Assembly (NCBI GenBank): GCA_946011705.1
Contig: CAMGCA010000152.1
Coordinates: forward strand, 1-5,406
From: an uncultured Clostridia bacterium
GTDB lineage: Bacteria; Bacillota; Clostridia; Oscillospirales; Oscillospiraceae
DNA: 5,406 nt
Reading direction: 5' to 3'
Shown here: positions 1 to 5,058 of the stretch, in pieces
Numbering within the stretch: position 1 is the stretch's first letter
Layout of the letters: each line of letters starts with the position of its first letter
Notes under the pieces: model-generated
The model's input: only the letters and a program-made list of their open reading frames with translations
Databases searched by the model: none
Told to the model about the DNA's origin: nothing
Position numbers and translations under genes: made by a program

Positions 1-956
1 ACCAGGGCGGGATGGGTGTCGTTGATCTGGATGACGTTCTTCTCGTGGAAATTCTTCAGCGTGCCGTAGGTGTTGAGGTGCTTGGTGGCGATGGACTGGA
101 TGGTGGCGGAGACGAAGAAATACTGCTGCTTCAGCCGCAGGGACTTGCCCTCGTAATGGTTATCCTCGGGATAGAGCACCTTGGCGATGGTCTCCGCCAT
201 GGCCTCGTCCTCGGCGGCCTTGAGATACTCGCCCTTGGAAAACAGCAGCATATCCACAGGCTTCACGGCGCGGGCGTCCCACAGGCGCAGCGTGTTGACG
301 TGCTCGGTGTCGTAGCCCGCCACCACCATGTCGCAGGGGATGGCCTGGACCACGGTGGCGTTCTCGTTGACGATGTGGTGGTGGCCGTCGCTCCAGAACT
401 CCCGCAGCGTGCCGCCGAAGCGGACCTCCTGGGCCTCGTCGGGCTTGGGCAGCAGCCACGCAGAGCCAAGGTCCTTCCAGTTGTCGGGCAGCTCCACCTG
501 CTGGCCCTCCACGATCTTCTGCTTGAAGATGCCCAGCTCATAGCAGATGGAATAGCCGGTGGCGGGGATCTCCAGGGTGGTCATGGAGTCCAGATAGCAG
601 GCGGCCAGACGGCCCAGACCGCCGTTGCCCAGGGCATCGTCCTCGATATCCTCCAGAACCGCCAGATCCACGCCCCGCTGGGCGAACAGCTTCTTCATCT
701 CATCCAGGATGCCCAGATTAAACAGGTTGCTGTAGACCAGACGGCCGATCAGATACTCGGCGGAAATATAGTAAGCCTTGCGCTCATGCATACGGGTCTT
801 CTTGGCATGGCTCCAGTTGTCGGAAATCGCCATCATCACCGCCTGACCCAGAGCCTCATGCAGCTCCTGGGGAGTGGCGTCCTTCAGGGATACGTCGTAA
901 GTGTACTTCAGCTGTGCTTCGGTCCACTTCAGGATGTTCACACAATTCAGATTCAT
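1..956 (-). CDS. glgP: Glycogen/starch/alpha-glucan phosphorylase, N-terminal part (gene runs off the window)
   Basis: Family GT35 phosphorylase. It cleaves alpha-1,4-glucan ends with phosphate to release glucose-1-phosphate, uses pyridoxal phosphate and acts in the cytoplasm. The first 318 codons are present, about 40% of the usual ~800 residues. Seen in the translation: the family hallmark EDDALGNGGLGRLAACYLDS at residues 105-124, LGIFKQKIVEGQQVELPDNW at 141-160, the YPEDN...LRLKQQYFF block around 262-281, and NDTHPAL at 312-318, where the window ends. The PLP lysine and C-terminal catalytic half lie outside the window. The ATG at 956-954 is chosen because a GGAGG sits 9 bases upstream and the protein begins MNLNCVNILKW with no alternative nearby. 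It has its own promoter and a LacI-type operator, so it is probably transcribed separately from the cob operon upstream. No frameshift or stop is seen in the visible part. The family call is very secure; substrate preference (glycogen versus maltodextrin) cannot be read from this part. Confidence 0.96.
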   Translation of the reverse strand, partial: MNLNCVNILKWTEAQLKYTYDVSLKDATPQELHEALGQAVMMAISDNWSHAKKTRMHERKAYYISAEYLIGRLVYSNLFNLGILDEMKKLFAQRGVDLAVLEDIEDDALGNGGLGRLAACYLDSMTTLEIPATGYSICYELGIFKQKIVEGQQVELPDNWKDLGSAWLLPKPDEAQEVRFGGTLREFWSDGHHHIVNENATVVQAIPCDMVVAGYDTEHVNTLRLWDARAVKPVDMLLFSKGEYLKAAEDEAMAETIAKVLYPEDNHYEGKSLRLKQQYFFVSATIQSIATKHLNTYGTLKNFHEKNVIQINDTHPAL

Positions 957-965
957 CTTTTCAAG

Positions 966-970
966 CCTCC
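966..970 (-). promoter_or_regulatory. Ribosome binding site of glgP
   Basis: The minus strand reads GGAGG, a strong Shine-Dalgarno core, 9 bases before the ATG at 956-954. It fixes the glgP start. Confidence 0.85.
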
Positions 971-979
971 ATAGTATCA

Positions 980-1058
980 GCGGAAATACCGCCATTTGGT
1001 TTCAAACCGCGTTGCGGTTGCAGCTACGAAATGCCGTGGGCGCAATCCTTAACGGATT
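980..1058 (-). other. glgP leader with three small hairpins
   Basis: The untranslated leader of glgP holds three short inverted repeats. They are GCGG/CCGC with a 5-base loop (980-992), AACCGC/GCGGTT with a 3-base loop (1005-1019), and AATCC/GGATT with a 5-base loop (1044-1058). The first ends about 10 bases upstream of the GGAGG, so it could influence ribosome access. The stems are only 4-6 bp and I recognise no known riboswitch or attenuator, so a regulatory role is speculative. Confidence 0.3.
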
Positions 1059-1068
1059 AGTAAAAAAG

Positions 1069-1080
1069 TGAAACGTTTCC
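1069..1080 (-). promoter_or_regulatory. LacI-family-type operator downstream of the glgP promoter
   Basis: A perfect 10-bp palindrome, GAAACGTTTC (1070-1079), with a central CG, sits in a 12-base near-palindrome. This is the typical form of binding sites for LacI/GalR-family sugar regulators. It resembles Cra/GalR/MalR-type operators more than the 14-base Bacillus cre, which it does not match in spacing. It lies about 15-26 bases downstream of the start site predicted from the promoter at 1101-1129, a position suited to repression. The regulator is not in the window. A local carbohydrate regulator (maltose/glucan) or a CcpA-like protein are the candidates. Confidence 0.6.
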
Positions 1081-1100
1081 ATCTCATCCCACACTGTTAT

Positions 1101-1129
1101 AGAATACTGTCATTTTCCTGTTTTGTCAA
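1101..1129 (-). promoter_or_regulatory. Predicted sigma-A-type promoter of glgP
   Basis: On the minus strand a perfect TTGACA -35 box (1129-1124) is followed by a 17-base spacer and TATTCT as the -10 box (1106-1101; 4 of 6 consensus positions). Transcription would start near 1094 and give a leader of roughly 135 bases before glgP. The -35 box directly follows the possible terminator at 1136-1152, which fits a boundary between two transcription units. Confidence 0.7.
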
Positions 1130-1135
1130 GCAAAA

Positions 1136-1152
1136 CCCGCCGAAAGCAGGGG
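1136..1152 (-). terminator. Possible weak, bidirectional intrinsic terminator
   Basis: A GC-rich hairpin pairs CCC+GC with GC+GGG around a 5-base loop and a single bulged base. On the minus strand it is followed by only four T (1135-1132), which is weak for ending the cob operon. On the plus strand it is followed by a T-rich run (1154-1169), a better tail, but no plus-strand gene points at it. It lies 93 bases past the cobC stop and just before the glgP -35 box. The position suits a terminator of the cob operon; the strength does not. Confidence 0.35.
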
Positions 1153-1244
1153 ATTTTTTCTATTTTTGGCATATGGTTCAAATTATGTCCCATAATACGG
1201 CGGATAATTCCCCGGATACACAAAAAAGAGGTTCTATAATGAAT

Positions 1245-1784
1245 TTATGGAATCGGGCGGTAGGTGCCGCCGCGAATTTCGTAGCCATGCCCGTTCCGGG
1301 GCTGCCACTGATAGCGGTGCTTCCCTTCCTCAGGGAACAGGCTCGCCATGATGGCGGCAATCACGCCGCCGTGGGCAACCAGTGCCGTACCGTCAGGAAG
1401 TTCCGAAAACGCTTCCAGCACCCGGCGGGTCATCTGGGTTCCGCTTTCCCCTCCCGGCGGGGTGTTGGCCTCGTTGTCGCCGGTGAGCCAGGCCTGATAG
1501 GCAGGGTCATCCTTGAGCATTTCGTAGCTTTTCATCTCGAAATCCCCGAAATCCACCTCCCGAAACCGGGAGTCCACGGAATAAGGCACATTTCCGAACA
1601 GAATTTCCAGAGTTTCATTGGTGCGCTTCATGCCGCTGGTGACAAACCGTTCCGGGGCGATGGCGTACGCAAGGGATTGCAGTTCTTCTCTGCCAGCTTC
1701 CGACAGGGGCAGATCGGTACTGCCGCAGTAGAGGTGTTTTTCATTGGCCTGGGTTTTCCCGTGGCGAATCAGATAGATGCTCAT
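1245..1784 (-). CDS. cobC: Alpha-ribazole phosphatase (histidine phosphatase superfamily)
   Basis: Removes the 5'-phosphate in the last part of nucleotide-loop assembly, from alpha-ribazole phosphate or adenosylcobalamin phosphate, in the cytoplasm. The protein has 179 residues, a little short of but close to the usual ~200. Seen: the phosphate-binding RHG motif with the catalytic His at residues 7-9, followed by the family's N....Y.G..D.PLSE.G pattern (14-31). The acidic FREVDFGDFE block is at 74-83, and the second catalytic His is in VAHGG (His138). The frame stays open upstream, but the RHG is expected near the N-terminus, so the ATG at 1784-1782 is chosen. That ATG overlaps the preceding stop in an ATGA (1781-1784). 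Only a weak GGAG lies 11 bases upstream, so translation probably depends on coupling. It is the last gene of the operon. Other histidine phosphatases (phosphoglycerate mutase-like) look alike, but the setting makes CobC the clear choice. Confidence 0.88.
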   Translation of the reverse strand: MSIYLIRHGKTQANEKHLYCGSTDLPLSEAGREELQSLAYAIAPERFVTSGMKRTNETLEILFGNVPYSVDSRFREVDFGDFEMKSYEMLKDDPAYQAWLTGDNEANTPPGGESGTQMTRRVLEAFSELPDGTALVAHGGVIAAIMASLFPEEGKHRYQWQPRNGHGYEIRGGTYRPIP

Positions 1785-2155
1785 TTCAGCCGCTGCTCCA
1801 ACCCGCAGAAAATCCGACTGACCTGCCGGGCCTCCGATGCCAGATACTGGCACAGCCGTCCGCTTACGTGCCGCCACTGGCGCTGTACCGGGTCAATGGG
1901 CACCACGCCGCTGGACAGGTCATTGCAGATCAGGATGCTGTTCTGCCAGTCTTCCCGGTGCTCCTGAACGTATGCAATGGGATCCATTTCCTGCTGGATG
2001 CAGGCATAGCAGAATTCTTCCAGCGCATTGACGCAGGGCTTGGAAAAGTCAATTTCCGTGCCCGTGCAGGTAAAAATGTCCTCCGGGGCCAGAGAAAAAG
2101 CCGCTTTCGCGTAGTCCAGCTTTCCCTGATATGCCCCGCCGATAATCAGAATCAT
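1781..2155 (-). CDS. Short, divergent CobU-family protein (adenosylcobinamide kinase/guanylyltransferase-like)
   Basis: A 124-residue relative of CobU, which is normally about 180 residues and phosphorylates, then guanylylates adenosylcobinamide. Seen: an N-terminal beta strand and P-loop-like IIGGAYQGKLDYAK (residues 4-17), with GK present but Leu where Ser/Thr is usual. The C-terminal family motif is ILICNDLSSGVVPIDP (74-89), matching the usual (T/S)NEVG.G(I/V)VP, followed by R..RHVSGRLCQYLA (92-106) and a GLEQRLK end. The central part of CobU is missing, including the RI..H...R region tied to guanylylation and the (D/E)..T..(L/V)..N segment. The start is ATG 2155-2153 with GGAGG 6 bases upstream. 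The frame is open further, but that would be antisense-like sequence inside cobS. The gene lies 11 bases after cobS and overlaps cobC by 4 bases. Family membership is fairly clear; the function (kinase only, partner of the longer CobU, or another nucleotide-binding role) is open. Confidence 0.78.
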   Translation of the reverse strand: MILIIGGAYQGKLDYAKAAFSLAPEDIFTCTGTEIDFSKPCVNALEEFCYACIQQEMDPIAYVQEHREDWQNSILICNDLSSGVVPIDPVQRQWRHVSGRLCQYLASEARQVSRIFCGLEQRLK

Positions 2156-2161
2156 GGATTT

Positions 2162-2166
2162 CCTCC
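2162..2166 (-). promoter_or_regulatory. Ribosome binding site that fixes the short CobU-family start
   Basis: GGAGG on the minus strand, between the cobS stop and the ATG at 2155-2153, spaced 6 bases from it. It argues against longer start choices upstream within cobS. Confidence 0.8.
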
Positions 2167-2907
2167 TCACAGCAGCGCGAATACCGCCGCGCCGCAAAGC
2201 TCGCTGATGGTCAGGGCGTAGCCCGCGATGTCCCCGTTCATGCCCGCAAGGCTCCGGTAGCCCCGGCGCAGAGCCAGTCCGTAGCCCACTATGCAGCCAA
2301 TGAGCGCAAAGCCACAAAGCCCGCAGAGCGCAAAACCCAGCACCACAAACAGGCACAGCATCCCAGTCAGCACAGCCAAATGGGAGGCAGGCTTTTTCTG
2401 GGCGGCATACTGGCTGGTGGACATGGAGGGCAGAGCCGTCACCGCCAAAGCGGAGCAGCAGCGGCTCACGGCGGGTAAAAACAGCAGAATCAGGCAGTTT
2501 TTCTCACCGGGAACACTGGAAAACACCGCAAACTGGGCAAGCAGCAGCATACACAGTCCAATCACCGCAAAGGAACCCACATGGGAATCCTTCAGAATCT
2601 CCCGGCGGCGGGCTAAATCCCGGCAGGATTTTACCGCGTCCGTCACGTCCATAAAGCCGTCCAGATGGAGAAATCCGGTGGCAAGGTAGGGCCACAGAGC
2701 CAGAATCAAAGCCCGAATCAGCACAGGAAGGCCCAAAAATTGGGTCAGCCAACCGAGGAAGGCCCACAGAGCCCCGATTTCCAGTCCCACCAGCGGCAGC
2801 ATGGGCAGCATCAGGGGCCGGGCGTCCTCGTCCCAGACCCGGCAGGGACAGGGAATGGCGCAGAACATACTCTGGCACATGAAGAAGGCGTGAACAATCC
2901 GCTTCAT
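2167..2907 (-). CDS. cobS: Adenosylcobinamide-GDP ribazoletransferase (cobalamin synthase)
   Basis: Membrane enzyme that joins adenosylcobinamide-GDP to alpha-ribazole (or its phosphate), giving adenosylcobalamin (phosphate) and GMP. The protein has 246 residues, the normal length. Seen: the family signature TGFLHLDGFMDVTDA (77-91) with its acidic metal-binding residues, then REILKDSHVGSFAV (102-115), and a C-terminal RRGYRSLAGMNGDIAGYALT segment (214-233) matching the family's GG.TGD..GA region. Several hydrophobic stretches (about 33-76, 113-132, 137-158, 178-212, 232-246) indicate a multi-pass inner-membrane protein. The start is ATG 2907-2905, overlapping the stop of the upstream CobU-family gene as ATGA, with GGGAGG 9 bases upstream. 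It sits between the two CobU-family genes that would supply its corrinoid substrate and two genes downstream of cobT, which supplies the ribazole half. Confidence 0.95.
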   Translation of the reverse strand: MKRIVHAFFMCQSMFCAIPCPCRVWDEDARPLMLPMLPLVGLEIGALWAFLGWLTQFLGLPVLIRALILALWPYLATGFLHLDGFMDVTDAVKSCRDLARRREILKDSHVGSFAVIGLCMLLLAQFAVFSSVPGEKNCLILLFLPAVSRCCSALAVTALPSMSTSQYAAQKKPASHLAVLTGMLCLFVVLGFALCGLCGFALIGCIVGYGLALRRGYRSLAGMNGDIAGYALTISELCGAAVFALL

Positions 2908-3446
2908 ACCGGCAGTCCTCCCTTGTGAAAAATCAGCTGCCCGGCGCTGACCTCAATCACCGTGTCGCTGACCTGCGCCAGCAGGCGGTCAATCTTCGCA
3001 AGGCACCGGCGGTAGCACTCCGTGGACTCGTCGTAGCGCTGGGCATCGGAGTAAATGTAATCACTGACAATGACGGCGTTGGCAACACTTTTGGCAAAGA
3101 GTGCCACGTCCTCCGCACATTTTTCCGCGGCATCCAGGTCCATTTCGTAGTTTTTTTCCGGCGGGAACATAATGTTTTGCAAGAGGGCCGTCACGCTGTC
3201 CAGCAAAAAGGAGCTGTTTGTGTCGTATTGCAGGCAGGACAGAATATCCGCTCCGCACTCGATGGTTTCAAAGCCCAGCCCGTTCCGGTCGGCAACGTGC
3301 TTGCGGATGCGCTCCCGGTCTTCCTCGTCCACGGGGATCATGGTTGCCACATAGTACCGCTTTCCGCCCCTGGCCGGCTTCACCGCCAGGGTCTGGGCGA
3401 CGCCGGCCTTGCAGATCTTCGCCCCGCCGGAGACAAAGACGGTCAT
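2904..3446 (-). CDS. cobU: CobU-family adenosylcobinamide kinase / adenosylcobinamide-phosphate guanylyltransferase, divergent P-loop
   Basis: CobU phosphorylates adenosylcobinamide and transfers GMP to it, making adenosylcobinamide-GDP for CobS. The 180-residue length equals that of standard CobU. Seen: VFVSGGAKICKAG (3-15) where the family has VTGGARSGKS. The Lys is kept, but the Gly before it is Cys and the Ser/Thr after it is Ala. Then YVATMIPVDEEDRERIRKH (32-50) with the conserved RI..H...R...F.T.E pattern (His50, Arg54, Glu63), LLDSVTALLQN (81-91) matching the family's D.(I/V)T.(L/V)..N, and AVIVSDYIYSDAQRY (124-138) where TNEVG.GIVP is usual. The start is ATG 3446-3444, overlapping the cobT stop by 4 bases, with GGAGG 7 bases upstream. 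The degraded P-loop and altered C-terminal motif cast doubt on full bifunctionality. A second shorter family member lies just past cobS. Family call secure, exact activity less so. Confidence 0.82.
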   Translation of the reverse strand: MTVFVSGGAKICKAGVAQTLAVKPARGGKRYYVATMIPVDEEDRERIRKHVADRNGLGFETIECGADILSCLQYDTNSSFLLDSVTALLQNIMFPPEKNYEMDLDAAEKCAEDVALFAKSVANAVIVSDYIYSDAQRYDESTECYRRCLAKIDRLLAQVSDTVIEVSAGQLIFHKGGLPV

Positions 3447-4537
3447 ACCCCGGCCTCCACGGTGAATTTATCACCCTCCCGAATTTCGTCCAAGTAGCCG
3501 TCGTCAATGCCCGCCTGATCGAAGGTCGCCATGTCGTTGATGATGGCGCAGGCAGCTTCCAACACCTGGAAGGCCAAGGGGCAGCCGCTGCCCTCGCCCA
3601 AGCGCATCCCCAGCAGGAAAATGGGCTGCAAGTCGAGGGCCTCCATGGCAAGGCGGTAGCCGATTTCAAAGGATGCGTGGCTGGGAATCAGGTAACCCTG
3701 AACATTGGTGCACAGCCGGACGGCGCACAGGGCCGCCACCACGGAAATGAAGCCGTCAATCACCACCGGTCGGTGGGTCAGGGCGCTGCCGATGAAGCCA
3801 CCGCACATGGCGGCGATGTCAAAACCGCCCACCTTGCTCAGCACATCCACCACGTCATCGGGGTTGGGCTGGTTGATCTCGATGGCCTTACGGATGGCGT
3901 TCTTCTTTTTCAGCAGGCCCTCGTCGGTAAGGCCGCCGCCACGGCCCGTGACCTTCTCCACATCCGCGTCCAGCAGGACGGACAGAATGGCAGAGGAAGT
4001 GGTAGTATTGCCGATGCCCATTTCGCCGATGCCAAAGACATCCGCCTCCGTATTCCGGGCCAGCTCGATGCCGGTGAGGATGGCGGTCAAAGCCTGCTCT
4101 CGGGTCATGGCGGGGCCTTTGGTCATATTCCGGGTGCCGTAGGCGATTTTTTTATTGAGGACGGCAGGGTCCCGGATTTCCGCGTTGACACCCATGTCGC
4201 AAACGGTAATGGCGGAGCCGAAGTGCTTTGCCAGCACCGACGCGCCGGTTTTTGCCCGGGTCAGATTGATGGTCTGCATCAGCGTCACGCTCTGGGGAGA
4301 GCTGGCAACACCCTCCTCGAACACACCGTTGTCGGCGGCAAACACCAGAAGGTGCTTCTTCGCAACGGAATTATGTACCTTGCCGGTAATACCAGCCAAC
4401 TGGATGGACAGATCCTCCAGCCGTCCCAGACTTCCGGGGGGCTTGGCAAGCTGGGCCTGCCGCTCCCGGGCCTTCGCCATGGCGGCCTCGTCCAGAGGAA
4501 ATACCGACTGCAAAATCCCTTTTAATTTTGTTTCCAT
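3443..4537 (-). CDS. cobT: Nicotinate-nucleotide--dimethylbenzimidazole phosphoribosyltransferase
   Basis: Transfers phosphoribose from nicotinate mononucleotide to 5,6-dimethylbenzimidazole (or a related base), making alpha-ribazole phosphate, the lower-ligand precursor. The protein has 364 residues, close to the family's ~350. Seen: KPPGSLGRLEDLS (32-44), VFAADNGVFEEGVASSPQSVT (65-85), the phosphate-binding GIGEMGIGNTTTSSA (169-183), GGFDIAAMCGGFIGSA (237-252) and GMRLGEGSGC (310-319), whose Glu315 matches the catalytic Glu. The ATG at 4537 is preferred over an in-frame TTG at 4549. The ATG follows the cobO stop by one base and has a GGGG 12 bases upstream, whereas that GGGG abuts the TTG directly. 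The gene overlaps the next CobU-family gene by 4 bases. In place of the usual His, VFAADNG has Asn70, a variation also plausible in anaerobes using other bases. The family call is very secure; which base is attached cannot be told. Confidence 0.96.
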   Translation of the reverse strand: METKLKGILQSVFPLDEAAMAKARERQAQLAKPPGSLGRLEDLSIQLAGITGKVHNSVAKKHLLVFAADNGVFEEGVASSPQSVTLMQTINLTRAKTGASVLAKHFGSAITVCDMGVNAEIRDPAVLNKKIAYGTRNMTKGPAMTREQALTAILTGIELARNTEADVFGIGEMGIGNTTTSSAILSVLLDADVEKVTGRGGGLTDEGLLKKKNAIRKAIEINQPNPDDVVDVLSKVGGFDIAAMCGGFIGSALTHRPVVIDGFISVVAALCAVRLCTNVQGYLIPSHASFEIGYRLAMEALDLQPIFLLGMRLGEGSGCPLAFQVLEAACAIINDMATFDQAGIDDGYLDEIREGDKFTVEAGV

Positions 4538-4538
4538 G

Positions 4539-5057
4539 TTAATACTCAACCCCTTTTCTCGCCGCTATGCCCCGGTCATAGGGGTGGCGCAGCTTGCGCA
4601 TTTCGGTGATATAGTCCGCCAGCTCCATCAGCGCCGGGGAAGGGTCTCGGCCCGTGAGCGCCACTTCCAAATGGCAGGGCTTGTTCCTCAGAAAATCTGT
4701 CACCAGCGTTTCCGGCACCACGCCCCGGTTGCAGGCGGAAACGATTTCATCCAGAATCAGAAGGTCTGCTTCGGCTGCTGCGGCAGTGACCTGCCGGAAC
4801 AGGTCAGTGTAGTCCTCCCGGGCCTGAATACGCTGCTCCGGGGTCATGGCGTGGTAAAAGCCCTTTACCGTCTGGGCGTGGATGGTGCGGATACCCGGCA
4901 GACGTTTCAGGGATTCTATCTCGGAGGAACTGCCGTCCTTAAAAAACTGGGTGAAAATCACCCGCTTGCCCGCGCCGGAGGCCCGAACCGCCAAACCAAC
5001 CGCGGCAGAGGTTTTTCCTTTTCCATCACCGCAGTACAGATGAATCAAGCCAGCCAT
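4539..5057 (-). CDS. cobO: Cob(I)yrinic acid a,c-diamide adenosyltransferase (CobA/CobO/BtuR type)
   Basis: Transfers the 5'-deoxyadenosyl group of ATP to reduced cob(I)alamin-type corrinoids, forming the Co-C bond, in the cytoplasm. The 172 residues match the usual ~170-200, with the short N-terminus common in Firmicutes. Seen: P-loop YCGDGKGKTSAAVG at residues 8-21, which in this family has a reversed ATP orientation, VIFTQFFK (33-40), Walker B-like LLILDEI (99-105), and the C-terminal VALTGRDPSPALMELADYIT block (132-151). The protein ends in the family's usual M...HPYD.G..AR.G.E(Y/F) pattern (153-172). The start is ATG 5057-5055, one base after the cobQ stop, with GGGAGG 6 bases upstream inside the end of cobQ. 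cobT follows with a 1-base gap. The gene is called cobO, cobA or btuR in different species. Confidence 0.95.
   Translation of the reverse strand: MAGLIHLYCGDGKGKTSAAVGLAVRASGAGKRVIFTQFFKDGSSSEIESLKRLPGIRTIHAQTVKGFYHAMTPEQRIQAREDYTDLFRQVTAAAAEADLLILDEIVSACNRGVVPETLVTDFLRNKPCHLEVALTGRDPSPALMELADYITEMRKLRHPYDRGIAARKGVEY
4550..4553 (-). promoter_or_regulatory. Weak, distant ribosome site that supports the cobT ATG start
   Basis: GGGG within AAAAGGGGTTGAG, inside the last codons of cobO, lies 12 bases before the ATG at 4537-4535. This is longer than ideal, but it touches the competing TTG at 4549-4547, which would leave that TTG without a usable site. With a 1-base gap after cobO, re-initiation by the same ribosome is likely. 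Confidence 0.45.
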
Positions 5058-5058
5058 G

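Noticed and set aside
12..974. A 320-codon open frame on the plus strand opposite glgP
   Set aside because: Leucine/glycine/valine-rich mirror of the glgP codons with no recognisable domain. The minus strand encodes unmistakable glycogen phosphorylase motifs over the same bases.
1182..1196. ATTATG/CATAAT inverted repeat with a 3-base loop after cobC
   Set aside because: AT-only 6-bp stem apart from one GC pair, with no T-run following it. Too weak for a terminator, and no known operator is recognised.
1235..1240. Perfect TATAAT on the plus strand just past the cobC stop
   Set aside because: No -35 box or extended -10 at proper spacing, and no plus-strand gene downstream; AT-rich intergenic chance match. 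An antisense RNA to cobC is possible but unsupported.
1068..1967. A 299-codon open frame on the plus strand from the intergenic region into cobC and the short CobU gene
   Set aside because: It begins in the glgP promoter/operator and continues antisense to cobC. The translation has no recognisable family features.
2156..2356. Upstream extension of the short CobU-family frame into cobS
   Set aside because: The extra 67 residues overlap conserved cobS sequence, look like out-of-frame cobS, and would place the P-loop strand far from the N-terminus. GGAGG 6 bases before the ATG at 2155 settles the start.
3218..4525. A 435-codon open frame on the plus strand opposite cobT and the CobU-family gene
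   Set aside because: It is antisense to two clearly conserved genes, has no family motifs and low-complexity H/G/R-rich composition. It arises from GC-rich codon positions of the real genes.
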